Of a stretch of 64,000 bases of DNA, positions 56,820 to 64,000 are shown piece after piece. Both the position numbers and the translations under genes were made by a program. Numbering within the stretch: the stretch's first letter is position 1; each line of letters begins with the position of its first letter. Under the pieces are notes generated by a model. The model was given only the letters and a program-made list of their open reading frames with translations, ran no database searches and was not told where the DNA came from. The stretch is from Acidipila sp. EB88 (GTDB lineage Bacteria; Acidobacteriota; Terriglobia; Terriglobales; Acidobacteriaceae). The stretch covers positions 2,914,001 through 2,978,000 of the forward strand of contig NZ_QWEV01000005.1 in the NCBI RefSeq assembly GCF_003858395.1. The letters run 5' to 3'.

Positions 56820-58541
56820 TTACTTCCTGCGCAGGACGATCAACTCCACGGAAGGGGGCGGCAGCTGTGCCGACACGGTCGCCGAGCCACCCTTGCCTGC
56901 CACGGTATCAATCAAGGACAGGCTGTGGCTGGCATCGATCCGATAGCGGCTGACGGTGTAGGCACCATTACCCCAGGGCAGGTTCTTGATGGTCAGGTTG
57001 TAGCCCTGGTTGTCCATGTAGTCGAAGGTCTGCGGTGTCAGTCCATCCGGAATGACGGTGCCGGAGCTATCTTCAGGCTGGTTGGTGTTGGTCACCGTGT
57101 CCGGAGACTTGCCCCCGAAGAAGGTACGCGCCGCGTCCGAATCCGCAGGTACCGTAAGCGAGAGACCGTCCTCAACCGGGGTTGGATGCGTCTCGGTCTG
57201 GTAGTTGCCATCGTACTGGTAGTTGCTGATCAGCACCTGCACTTCCCTGGCATCGGCGGAACGTCCGGCAAGAACCGTGTAGCCCAGCGTGTCGCCACCT
57301 GTAGCTTCCAGGCGTATCGGCGTTAGGTTCAACTGTCCTAGCGCCTGGAATGCACGTGCCGTGGGCGTGTAGGCGCCTCCGCCTGAGAACATGCCGAGGT
57401 AAAGTGAGTCGCCACGGTAGTAGAACGCGCGGTCGATCGACGCATCCTGCATGTAGGCCATGGAGCTTGCCACAAAGGCTGCCTGGAAGGTCGTCTGCGT
57501 CAGGGCTGTGTCCGTCGAGGAGGACGGATCATTGTTCCATTCGGTCACAAACTGCTGCGTGCTTTTCAGGCCGTTCTGGTCGAGCAGCGAACGGATCGAG
57601 GTGCCGATGCGGTAGTAGTCATACGGATCGTAGGACTCGGCATAGTAGTGCCAGGCAAAGAAGTCGAGCGGCACGCGATTGGCAGCGATGTACTTGATAA
57701 ACCCGGTGACAAAGTCGCCGGCCGGAGCATCAGGAAAGTCGGCAACGGGGCCACCGATTTCGGCCTGAGGCACGGCGGTCTTCACGGCGCGTGCGATCTG
57801 GGTATAGAAGTTGTAATACTGGGCAGCAGTTCCGGTCCATTGGGTTGCACCAAGATCCGGCTCGTTCCAGACTTCGTAGTAGCCGACGGCGCCGATCATG
57901 CCATTGTCCCAGCCAAGCTCATAATGCATGGCGATGTGCTGTGCAATCGCAGCGTACTTGGCGAAATCGGCCGGGATCAGCCCGCCGACTCCCTGGCTGC
58001 GTCCGAAGCGGAAGAGGATCTTGCGATTTGCGCTGACGATGTCCTTCACATACGCGTCCGTCGCGGCAAAGTTGTACGACGAAGCCTTGTTCGGGTCAGC
58101 ACTGGGGTCGGGGAAGATCACGCGTGCTGCGGCAAAGGCCTGCACAACCACGGCGGCCTGCGCTTCGGTATCGTCGTTGTGCCCAAGGCATTGAGCGTTG
58201 TACAGGTCGCCGCCACCGCTCTCGTAATCCGAGTCGATCTCTCCCACGCCAAAGAAGTCGTGCATGCGCACAAAGTCAACGCCTACTTCATCGAACTGCT
58301 TGTGCAGGTCTGCGTAACCCGGAAAGATGGGCTTGGTCGAACCGTCAAAGCCCTGCAGGGAGCGGAGGGTCCCGATGCGGTTGGAAGCATCGACGGTGAC
58401 ATTGCGCAGGTTGGGCTGGGAAACCACTGTTTGCTCAGGCCGGGAGTGACGCTTGGGCTGGCGGCTAGCGTTTGCAAATCCTGAGCTAAAAACGGTGGTC
58501 GCGCAGAGCGCGAAAAACGCAGATGTACGAAGTGCTTTCAT
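56820..58541 (-). CDS. GH39 family glycoside hydrolase, secreted
   Basis: A 573-residue clan GH-A enzyme with a TIM barrel. Signal peptide MKALRTSAFFALCATTVFSSGFANA. The acid/base Glu227 is in YYEVWNEPDLG and the nucleophile Glu334 in FVTEWNNDPS; FVRMHDFFGVGE in the N-terminal part is also typical. GH39 includes beta-xylosidase, alpha-L-iduronidase and exopolysaccharide glycosidases (PslG); the neighbourhood of a polysaccharide operon makes the PslG-like role possible as well as xylan breakdown. GAGG lies 6 bases before ATG 58541. The last ~130 residues are a beta-sandwich. Confidence 0.92.
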   Translation of the reverse strand: MKALRTSAFFALCATTVFSSGFANASRQPKRHSRPEQTVVSQPNLRNVTVDASNRIGTLRSLQGFDGSTKPIFPGYADLHKQFDEVGVDFVRMHDFFGVGEIDSDYESGGGDLYNAQCLGHNDDTEAQAAVVVQAFAAARVIFPDPSADPNKASSYNFAATDAYVKDIVSANRKILFRFGRSQGVGGLIPADFAKYAAIAQHIAMHYELGWDNGMIGAVGYYEVWNEPDLGATQWTGTAAQYYNFYTQIARAVKTAVPQAEIGGPVADFPDAPAGDFVTGFIKYIAANRVPLDFFAWHYYAESYDPYDYYRIGTSIRSLLDQNGLKSTQQFVTEWNNDPSSSTDTALTQTTFQAAFVASSMAYMQDASIDRAFYYRGDSLYLGMFSGGGAYTPTARAFQALGQLNLTPIRLEATGGDTLGYTVLAGRSADAREVQVLISNYQYDGNYQTETHPTPVEDGLSLTVPADSDAARTFFGGKSPDTVTNTNQPEDSSGTVIPDGLTPQTFDYMDNQGYNLTIKNLPWGNGAYTVSRYRIDASHSLSLIDTVAGKGGSATVSAQLPPPSVELIVLRRK

Positions 58542-58845
58542 TCAGGCCTCAATAACACGTTGGAGTAGGTGCCGCTCGGATATGAAAGTCGAGCGGTCAC
58601 CCGGTGATGATGGAGCGGGAGCGGGGAGCAGATGCCGAGGTAGCGCGTAAGATCGCGGTGGGCAGCTTTTTGCGATGCGCCGTATTCAGATAGTACGGTA
58701 CAGTTCAGTTTAGTAAATGACTATGTAGTAACTGTTACTCGAAATAAGTGGCTACAGCCCAGCAAGCACTAACTCGGCGCTATCCAGCGATGCAGGCAAG
58801 GCAGCAGCCACACCACGGACCTCCAGAAAGCACGCGGGTGAACAA
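58542..58845. promoter_or_regulatory. Divergent promoter region of the GH39 and TetR genes
   Basis: 304 bases, AT-rich at 58680-58745. It contains the dyad AGTAAC-T-GTTACT at 58727-58739 and the palindrome TTTAGTAAA at 58709-58717, candidate sites for the TetR product encoded just downstream. No small gene recognised. Confidence 0.5.
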
Positions 58846-59454
58846 ATGATGGACAGGGGTACCCGAAAGACAGAACAGATCGTCGCAGCTGCGCGAGAGC
58901 TTTTTCTCAAAGATGGCTACGCAAACGTCAGCACCGACGCCGTCGCCCGCCAGGCGGGGGTGTCGAAAGCCACGATGTATGTGCGCTATGCCTCCAAGGA
59001 ACAGCTGTTTGAGGCTGTGCTTGCTGAAGAGATGACGAGGATCTTTCTTACAACAGACCTGCTTTTGAAAGAAGACCTGCCCCTCGAGGAAGCGCTGTTC
59101 CGCTATGGCTCCGGGCTCTACGAGCTTGTCAGTTCCAAAGATCACCTGCTTCTGTACCGAATGGTGTGCGAGGAATCGCGCAGGTTTCCACACGTGGGTG
59201 CGGCTTACTATGCGCGGGGCCCCAAGCGGGGCATCCGGCACCTCGCGGCCTACCTTGCGGCGCATCTCCAGAGCGAGCACAGGGATCCCCAAGTGGCCGA
59301 GGCCATGGCGGAGGACTTTTTTAGCCTGGTCACGGGCAAGTTGCTCAGGCAGGAAGCCGCCGGGGTGCGTTCGCGCAGGAAATCAACAGAACAGGCAGCC
59401 GTGAAGCGATCGATCGAGTTGTTCATGAAGGGGTATAAGGATGTGTTGGCTTAG
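58846..59454 (+). CDS. TetR/AcrR family transcriptional regulator
   Basis: A 202-residue regulator with HTH QIVAAARELFLKDGYANVSTDAVARQAGVSKATMYVRYASKEQLF at about residues 10-55 and a helical ligand domain of the AefR type (the ESRRFPHVGAAYYARGPKRGI region). Start ATG 58846 or 58849; no strong ribosome site. It diverges from the GH39 gene, so it may regulate itself and that gene. Ligand unknown. Confidence 0.9.
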   Translation: MMDRGTRKTEQIVAAARELFLKDGYANVSTDAVARQAGVSKATMYVRYASKEQLFEAVLAEEMTRIFLTTDLLLKEDLPLEEALFRYGSGLYELVSSKDHLLLYRMVCEESRRFPHVGAAYYARGPKRGIRHLAAYLAAHLQSEHRDPQVAEAMAEDFFSLVTGKLLRQEAAGVRSRRKSTEQAAVKRSIELFMKGYKDVLA

Positions 59455-59801
59455 CCTTGGGATCAGGCTGCAAACAGGCGCAGGCTGCTTCGCCGGGCAG
59501 GAACCTTCCCAGCTTCCAACAGCATGCGCGTCGTTGCTGCGCTCGACTTATCCGTCTTCGGAAATTACGGTGGCAAGGCTGTTGGATTCCCGAAGCGCCA
59601 AACTCCTAAATCAATGTTTTCTCCGGACGCTTCTAACGACTGACCAACCCACTTATAACTCGCCGACCCAGATCGCCGGCGCGCTGGTATGATCGCCGGA
59701 CTGGAAGATCGCGAGGACCCTCGGGGGCGAGCTCTCCGGGCTTGCGCAGGCATGCGCGCTGTTGTCTGCGAGGTGTTGAGTTTCCGAGGCAATGCGTCTT
59801 G
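59455..59801. other. Intergenic region, nothing recognised
   Basis: About 347 bases between the ends of a plus-strand and a minus-strand gene (convergent). Short frames on both strands look random. GATCGCCGG recurs at 59672 and 59690, but no clear terminator stem is seen. Confidence 0.5.
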
Positions 59802-62687
59802 CTACTTGCGGTAGATCCACCACTGAACGGGTCCCGTAAGTCCCGAGGGAAGCAGTGTGAGGTCAGCCGGTTTCAGGACGATGTTGGTCTGGGTAGTGCG
59901 CTTGGCGGGCTGCAGCGTGTCGCCAACCAGGCGATTGTGCCAGAGGTTTGTGACCTGGAGCGTGGCGTGAAGAGTGCCGCCTGGCTGAGGGCCAAGGCAG
60001 AACTGGTAAGGATAAGCCCAGACGGCAGGAGATCCCTGTGCAGGATCATGACCGTTAGCCGTGTCGGCCGAGCGGCTTGCGAGGGTGAGGGTTGCGATCA
60101 CGTCGACCCGCGTGAAGTGCAGGCAGGCAGTCTCATCCGCGGCGAGGCGAGGCATGCGCAGGGTCGTTGAGTAGGCAGCAGTGCCCGAGAAGTAGCGGGA
60201 TCCGCTGAGTTCGTTCCAAGGCTGCAGGGTTGGGAGCGGCACTGCCGCGCTGCCGGGCACCTGCAGCTGCCATGTGCCTTGCGCCGGCTCTTCCCGGACT
60301 TTCGCAGGCGCGGACGGTGCCGTGCTTTTGCCGGGGAAGACGACGAACACCGAGCCGAAGGGCGGCAGCACGAGGTCGACCCGGGTGCGGTCGGCTGCGG
60401 GAGAAGCCTCGCCTCGGTAGATGCTGCCGGTGACTGGGTCCCACAGCTCCGCCGGGCCCTTCGCACGAAGCGAGAGGGAAAACCGGCGTTCCGTTGCGTA
60501 GGCGCTGCGCACATAGTAGAAGTTTCTACCGCCGACCTCGCGATGCACCCAGTCGATCGCGTCACTGCTTGCCGGGGCCAGGCGCACATTGCCCGAGGCA
60601 AGCTCCACGTCGGGTGCGATGTTGCTTTGCTGCAGCGCGGCCCGTGGATTCGCGTAGAGCGTTTTGCCGGCGGGTAGAACCACCCCGGTTGCGACGCCTG
60701 GCGACAGCGCAACCACGGCGCCTCCTGCTTTGAGATAGCGAGCAACCAGGGCAAGCACGGGTGCGGAGAGCTGGCCCGCGCCGGGCAGGACCAGCATTTT
60801 CCAGTGCACGCCGCTTGGTCCTACGAGATCGGAGCCTTCCATGTGGATGGAATGAAGCAAAGCGTCTTCGTTGGTGACGTCGTAGTCATAGGTAGGCAGC
60901 ACGTGGGCCGGGTCGTCAGCTTTAAGCCGGACGAAGTTGGGCGCCTGCCCGCCATAGAAGTACAGGATGTCGCGTACGGCGTGGCCCTGCTGCATGACGT
61001 ACTGGACGCGGTTAAGGTACTGGAAGAACGGCACGCCGGCGTTCCACCAGGTGCTGTTGGGATTGAGGTGCGTGCCTGCGAAGTACTCCTGCCCGGGGAT
61101 GCCGGCAGAGGCGGGGCTGGAGGTGAACTCGTGCCAGACGAGGCGGTTCATGCCTTCGGTGATCGCCATGTCGAAAGCGGGTTTCAGGTCGGAGGCAAGC
61201 GACTCGGACCATTGCGGCCCGATGGACGTTTCGCCTTCGGCAGCAGCGTAGGGCTGGCCGTAGATGTCGGCTGCGCTCGCAGCTTCTTTCACGAAAAATC
61301 GCTCGCTGTCGGCGGGGCGGTGATCGTTCTGAGACCAGAACTCGGTTTGCGGAACGGCGGAGCGGCGGAAGGTCTCCAGGGCATCGAGGGGGGCCACGTG
61401 TGGCCCACCACTCTCGGACTGTACGCCCAGGCCGTACGCAGCGGCGCGTGCGGCGAACAGGTCATAGTGGTTCTGCACCACCAGGTCGGCTACGGTGCGG
61501 CGCAGGTCCGCGAGAAACTTCGACGAGTCCGCAGGGCTGCCCAGGATACGTCCGGCGATGACGGGAAGGTACGGCACGGGGTCGTAGCCGCGGCGCCGGC
61601 GAAACTCCTCGCGGAAGTTGTCGGTCCAGTTGGTGCCGCCGAGTTCCCAGCTATCCGTCGCGAGGTACTTGAGACTGCGATGAAGTTTAGCCGCGACCAG
61701 GAGTGGCTGCACATGGCGGTCCCAGTAATTGTTGAAGGCCTGGGAGCTCATGTAGTCAATGGCGAGTCCCTTCCAGGTGTCGCTGGAGGTAGAAACCATG
61801 GCGCCCGAGTCGGTGTAGCCGACGCGCAGGAGCTCCCATGTGCCCGGAGGGAGCGCCACGTGTACCGAGCCGTCGGGCTGCATGGGCAGGATGCGCACTT
61901 CATTGGGCAGGGCATCGGCATAGGCGGGGTCGGTCTTGAAGACGGTGCCATCGCCACTGTCGAGCAGGGCGTCGGCATTCTCCATGCTCATGCCGTCCTC
62001 GACCGCTGCGGCGCGCGCACGCGTGCCCGGCGGGTAGGCAGCCTGGGGCGTTGCCAAGGATGTCTGCCCTGCCGCGTGTGCCCGCGAGGGTCCGGAGGGC
62101 CATGCCAGGGCCGTGCCATGGTGTAGCGGGTAGGCCAGCACCGCGACATCGCGGTAGAAGGCGTTGACGGTTGGCGGCTGGGGCAGCCGCAGATCCTGTG
62201 CGTGGCCATCTTCGACGTTGAGATCCAGGTGGTTGAAGGTGAGCAGTTTCGAGGCATCCTGCGGGGTCACGTCGGGGCCGCCCAGGTTCCAGCCGCTTTG
62301 AATGTTCAGGGTGATTTCCAGCCCGAGGCGGTCGGCTTCTTTAAGAGCGTGCAGGTAAAGAGCGGTCCACGCGGGCGAGCCGAACTGCGGGCCGGCCGGC
62401 ACGGGATGGTTGCCGCCCTGCGTCGCTCCGCCTGCGTCGACCAGCAGCGCCCCGCCGAAACCCTTGGCTTTCATTTCCTCGAGATCGTGCGTGATGGTGG
62501 GCTTGTCGGTATGGCCATTCAGCCACCACCAGTAGCACCGAAGCCGGGCCTCCGGGGGCGGGTTCCGCCAGCCTTGCCGGAGCTGTTCCACCGAGGCATG
62601 CCGTGGACCCACTGCGCCGGTTTGTGCGTAGCTGGGCAGTGATGAGCCGAGCAGCACAATCGCACTCACCGCCAGACGAAGCTGCAT
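59802..62687 (-). CDS. GH106-like alpha-L-rhamnosidase, secreted
   Basis: A 961-residue protein. Signal peptide MQLRLAVSAIVLLGSSLPSYA. The start of the mature part, RCYWWWLNGHTDKPTITHDLEEMKAKGFGGALLVD, is characteristic of GH106 alpha-L-rhamnosidases (W-W-x-N-G with the dle-mk-x-G-x-G-G block). Further landmarks are EITLNIQSGWNLGGPDV, LATDSWELGGTNWTDNFREEFRRRRGYDPVPYLP and HEFTSS; a beta-sandwich follows at the C-terminus. It would release rhamnose from pectin side chains or bacterial glycans. It precedes no other enzyme on its strand; the upstream gene is an Oar-like receptor in the same orientation, 46 bases away, so the two are probably co-transcribed. AAAGG lies 8 bases before ATG 62687. 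Confidence 0.9.
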   Translation of the reverse strand: MQLRLAVSAIVLLGSSLPSYAQTGAVGPRHASVEQLRQGWRNPPPEARLRCYWWWLNGHTDKPTITHDLEEMKAKGFGGALLVDAGGATQGGNHPVPAGPQFGSPAWTALYLHALKEADRLGLEITLNIQSGWNLGGPDVTPQDASKLLTFNHLDLNVEDGHAQDLRLPQPPTVNAFYRDVAVLAYPLHHGTALAWPSGPSRAHAAGQTSLATPQAAYPPGTRARAAAVEDGMSMENADALLDSGDGTVFKTDPAYADALPNEVRILPMQPDGSVHVALPPGTWELLRVGYTDSGAMVSTSSDTWKGLAIDYMSSQAFNNYWDRHVQPLLVAAKLHRSLKYLATDSWELGGTNWTDNFREEFRRRRGYDPVPYLPVIAGRILGSPADSSKFLADLRRTVADLVVQNHYDLFAARAAAYGLGVQSESGGPHVAPLDALETFRRSAVPQTEFWSQNDHRPADSERFFVKEAASAADIYGQPYAAAEGETSIGPQWSESLASDLKPAFDMAITEGMNRLVWHEFTSSPASAGIPGQEYFAGTHLNPNSTWWNAGVPFFQYLNRVQYVMQQGHAVRDILYFYGGQAPNFVRLKADDPAHVLPTYDYDVTNEDALLHSIHMEGSDLVGPSGVHWKMLVLPGAGQLSAPVLALVARYLKAGGAVVALSPGVATGVVLPAGKTLYANPRAALQQSNIAPDVELASGNVRLAPASSDAIDWVHREVGGRNFYYVRSAYATERRFSLSLRAKGPAELWDPVTGSIYRGEASPAADRTRVDLVLPPFGSVFVVFPGKSTAPSAPAKVREEPAQGTWQLQVPGSAAVPLPTLQPWNELSGSRYFSGTAAYSTTLRMPRLAADETACLHFTRVDVIATLTLASRSADTANGHDPAQGSPAVWAYPYQFCLGPQPGGTLHATLQVTNLWHNRLVGDTLQPAKRTTQTNIVLKPADLTLLPSGLTGPVQWWIYRK

Positions 62688-62733
62688 GCCGAGCCTTTCA
62701 TGGAGCTAACGATACAGCGCGCTACGCCAGGGG

Positions 62734-64000
62734 TTAAAAGTTGACGCGCGCGGTGAGTTGACCGATGCGCGGATCGTTGGCCTGCGTCTTGGTCACAACG
62801 CCCCACGTGGAGCTGCCAAGGGTGGTGCCGGGTCCGCCGAAGTCGGGGGTGTTGAGGGCGTTGAAGAACTCACCACGAAGCTCGAAGGTGGCGCCCTCTT
62901 TGATCTGGAACTGTTTAAAGAGCGAGGCGTCGACTACGGGAAACACGCGGATCCTGGCGGCGAGTTCAAGGCTGTTGTACTGGGTGGTGTAGGCGAGGCG
63001 CTCGCGATAGGCAGGCACTGGCGAGAGGCTGTCACAGGCAGGTGCGCTTGCGGTCGATGCGACCATCTCCCCTGCGGTGTTTTCGTAGCAGGTGTTGAGG
63101 TACCGCCCATACGTGGGATTTGCCTGCTGGGGGTTGCCGATGATGGCAACGTTGGCTGGCGCGGCGATGAGCGGGCCATTCTCAAAGCGTGCCACGGTGT
63201 TGAAGTCCCAGCCGCCGAGCACCATGCGCTCGAGCAGGTTGCTGCTGCTGAACCGCGGCAGCTCAAGAGTGGCGAAGATGTTGCCGACGAGCGAGGGGCT
63301 GCTGTCTTCGACCGAAGCAAGCCTGGTGTCGAACGGATTCAGGTACTGCAGGTGATCCATTGCCTTGGACCAGGTGAAGTTGCCCTGCAGTGTGAAGTGG
63401 TTCTTCATGGAGCGCTGTACCTGGATCTGCAGCGCGTTGTAGGGTGCGCTGCCGATCGAGGAGTAATCCTCAGTGACGGTACCGAACTCGGGGTAGGGCA
63501 GCAGCAACAGGTTGCGTTGGATCTGGGCGTTGTTGAGGTTGGTGGTGCCGGTGAAGACCCCGGCGAGCGGGTTGGCGACCTGGGCATTGAGATAGGTGAC
63601 CTCAGACGCGCCGAGGTCGTAGTACTGCTGCGGCAGGACGTTGATGTTGTGGTTGACCTCGATCCGTGTTGCGCGGGTACCAACGTAGGCGACCTGCAGG
63701 ACGAAGTCGCCAGGTAGCCGTTGCTGGACGCTGGCGGACCACTGGGCGCTCTTAGGCTGAACATGATGCTGGTCCACAAAGCTGATGTTCTGGCCAAGCG
63801 CGGTAGCGAGACCAAGTGAGCTGCCGGTGGGTAGTTGAACGCCCGACGGGAAGGGATTGCTGACGGTATTGATCGGCGCACTGGTCACGTAGTTGTTGTA
63901 GCCGGTGGTCTGGCTGAAGCCGGTGCCGATCGGGGACTCAAGCGTATTGAGATAGATGGTGCCAAAGCCGGCGCGCACCACCGTGCGGGGCGACACCGCG
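62734..64000 (-). CDS. TonB-dependent receptor-like (Oar-like) protein, C-terminal part (runs off the right edge)
   Basis: About 422 codons of the C-terminal barrel are visible; the start lies beyond 64000. Barrel strands such as RTVVRAGFGTIYLNT, PKSAQWSASVQQRLPGDFVLQVAYVGTRATR and FELRGEFFNALNTPDFGGPGTTLGSSTWG are shared with the other two Oar-like proteins in the window, and the chain ends TARVNF with a terminal Phe, as in outer-membrane barrels. Upstream and on the same strand as the GH106 gene, suggesting a receptor-enzyme pair for a rhamnose-containing glycan. The N-terminal regulatory-like and plug domains are not visible here. Confidence 0.9.
   Translation of the reverse strand, partial: AVSPRTVVRAGFGTIYLNTLESPIGTGFSQTTGYNNYVTSAPINTVSNPFPSGVQLPTGSSLGLATALGQNISFVDQHHVQPKSAQWSASVQQRLPGDFVLQVAYVGTRATRIEVNHNINVLPQQYYDLGASEVTYLNAQVANPLAGVFTGTTNLNNAQIQRNLLLLPYPEFGTVTEDYSSIGSAPYNALQIQVQRSMKNHFTLQGNFTWSKAMDHLQYLNPFDTRLASVEDSSPSLVGNIFATLELPRFSSSNLLERMVLGGWDFNTVARFENGPLIAAPANVAIIGNPQQANPTYGRYLNTCYENTAGEMVASTASAPACDSLSPVPAYRERLAYTTQYNSLELAARIRVFPVVDASLFKQFQIKEGATFELRGEFFNALNTPDFGGPGTTLGSSTWGVVTKTQANDPRIGQLTARVNF

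Noticed and set aside
59565-59792. 75-codon minus-strand frame in the convergent gap
   Set aside because: No ribosome site or family; composition looks random.

Overview
The window looks like chromosomal DNA of an Acidobacteriota bacterium, probably class Terriglobia (Granulicella, Edaphobacter or Terriglobus type). The basis is its GC-rich coding, the block tig-clpP-clpX-lon-engB, three large TonB-dependent receptor-like proteins with an N-terminal carboxypeptidase-regulatory-like domain (the Oar-like type expanded in this phylum), and the load of secreted glycoside hydrolases, LacI and TetR regulators. This is inference from gene content; no rRNA or marker gene is present to prove it.

Layout. 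1-754: start of a secreted pectate-lyase-3 type beta-helix protein that runs off the left edge. 1494-2267: a puzzling short protein resembling the NAD-binding core of urocanase. 2313-9187 (minus): housekeeping proteostasis block engB, lon, clpX, clpP and trigger factor, most genes separated by strong hairpins. 9472-12347: aldose-1-epimerase-like lipoprotein, a 51-residue DUF3309 membrane protein and a family 5 uracil-DNA glycosylase. 12937-18780: an Oar-like receptor, then a divergent pair made of a flavoprotein monooxygenase-like protein and an ATP-grasp ligase. 18831-28839: a complete RND efflux operon (fusion protein, two different pumps, outer-membrane factor) with a divergent TetR gene and a near-perfect 23-bp operator between them.

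28915-41771: a carbohydrate locus with a LacI regulator, a cre-like palindrome, an Oar-like receptor, a GH38 alpha-mannosidase, an enterochelin-esterase-like hydrolase, an alditol oxidase, a YCII/DGPF protein and a GH43 enzyme. 41992-55309 (minus): an exopolysaccharide operon with Wzz-like, degenerate BY-kinase-like, Wza-like, Wzx-like, Wzy/WaaL-like, WecG-like, a WbpL-like/FlaA1-N-terminal fusion, a GT4 enzyme, a lipoprotein of unknown function and a beta-helix plus polysaccharide-deacetylase protein. An XRE regulator diverges from it at 55806. 56544-64000: a tiny His-rich secreted peptide, a GH39 enzyme, an orphan TetR regulator, a GH106 rhamnosidase-like enzyme and the C-terminal part of a third Oar-like receptor.

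How it fits together: the operon would build and export a surface polysaccharide, the receptor and hydrolase loci would harvest plant or microbial glycans (mannose, arabinose/xylose and rhamnose linkages), and local LacI, TetR and XRE switches control each block. The least explained items are the urocanase-like protein, the flavoprotein/ATP-grasp pair, the PNPT-FlaA1 fusion next to a kinase-dead BY-kinase homologue, the polysaccharide-operon lipoprotein and the His-rich peptide. No CRISPR array, insertion sequence, tRNA or rRNA was recognised.
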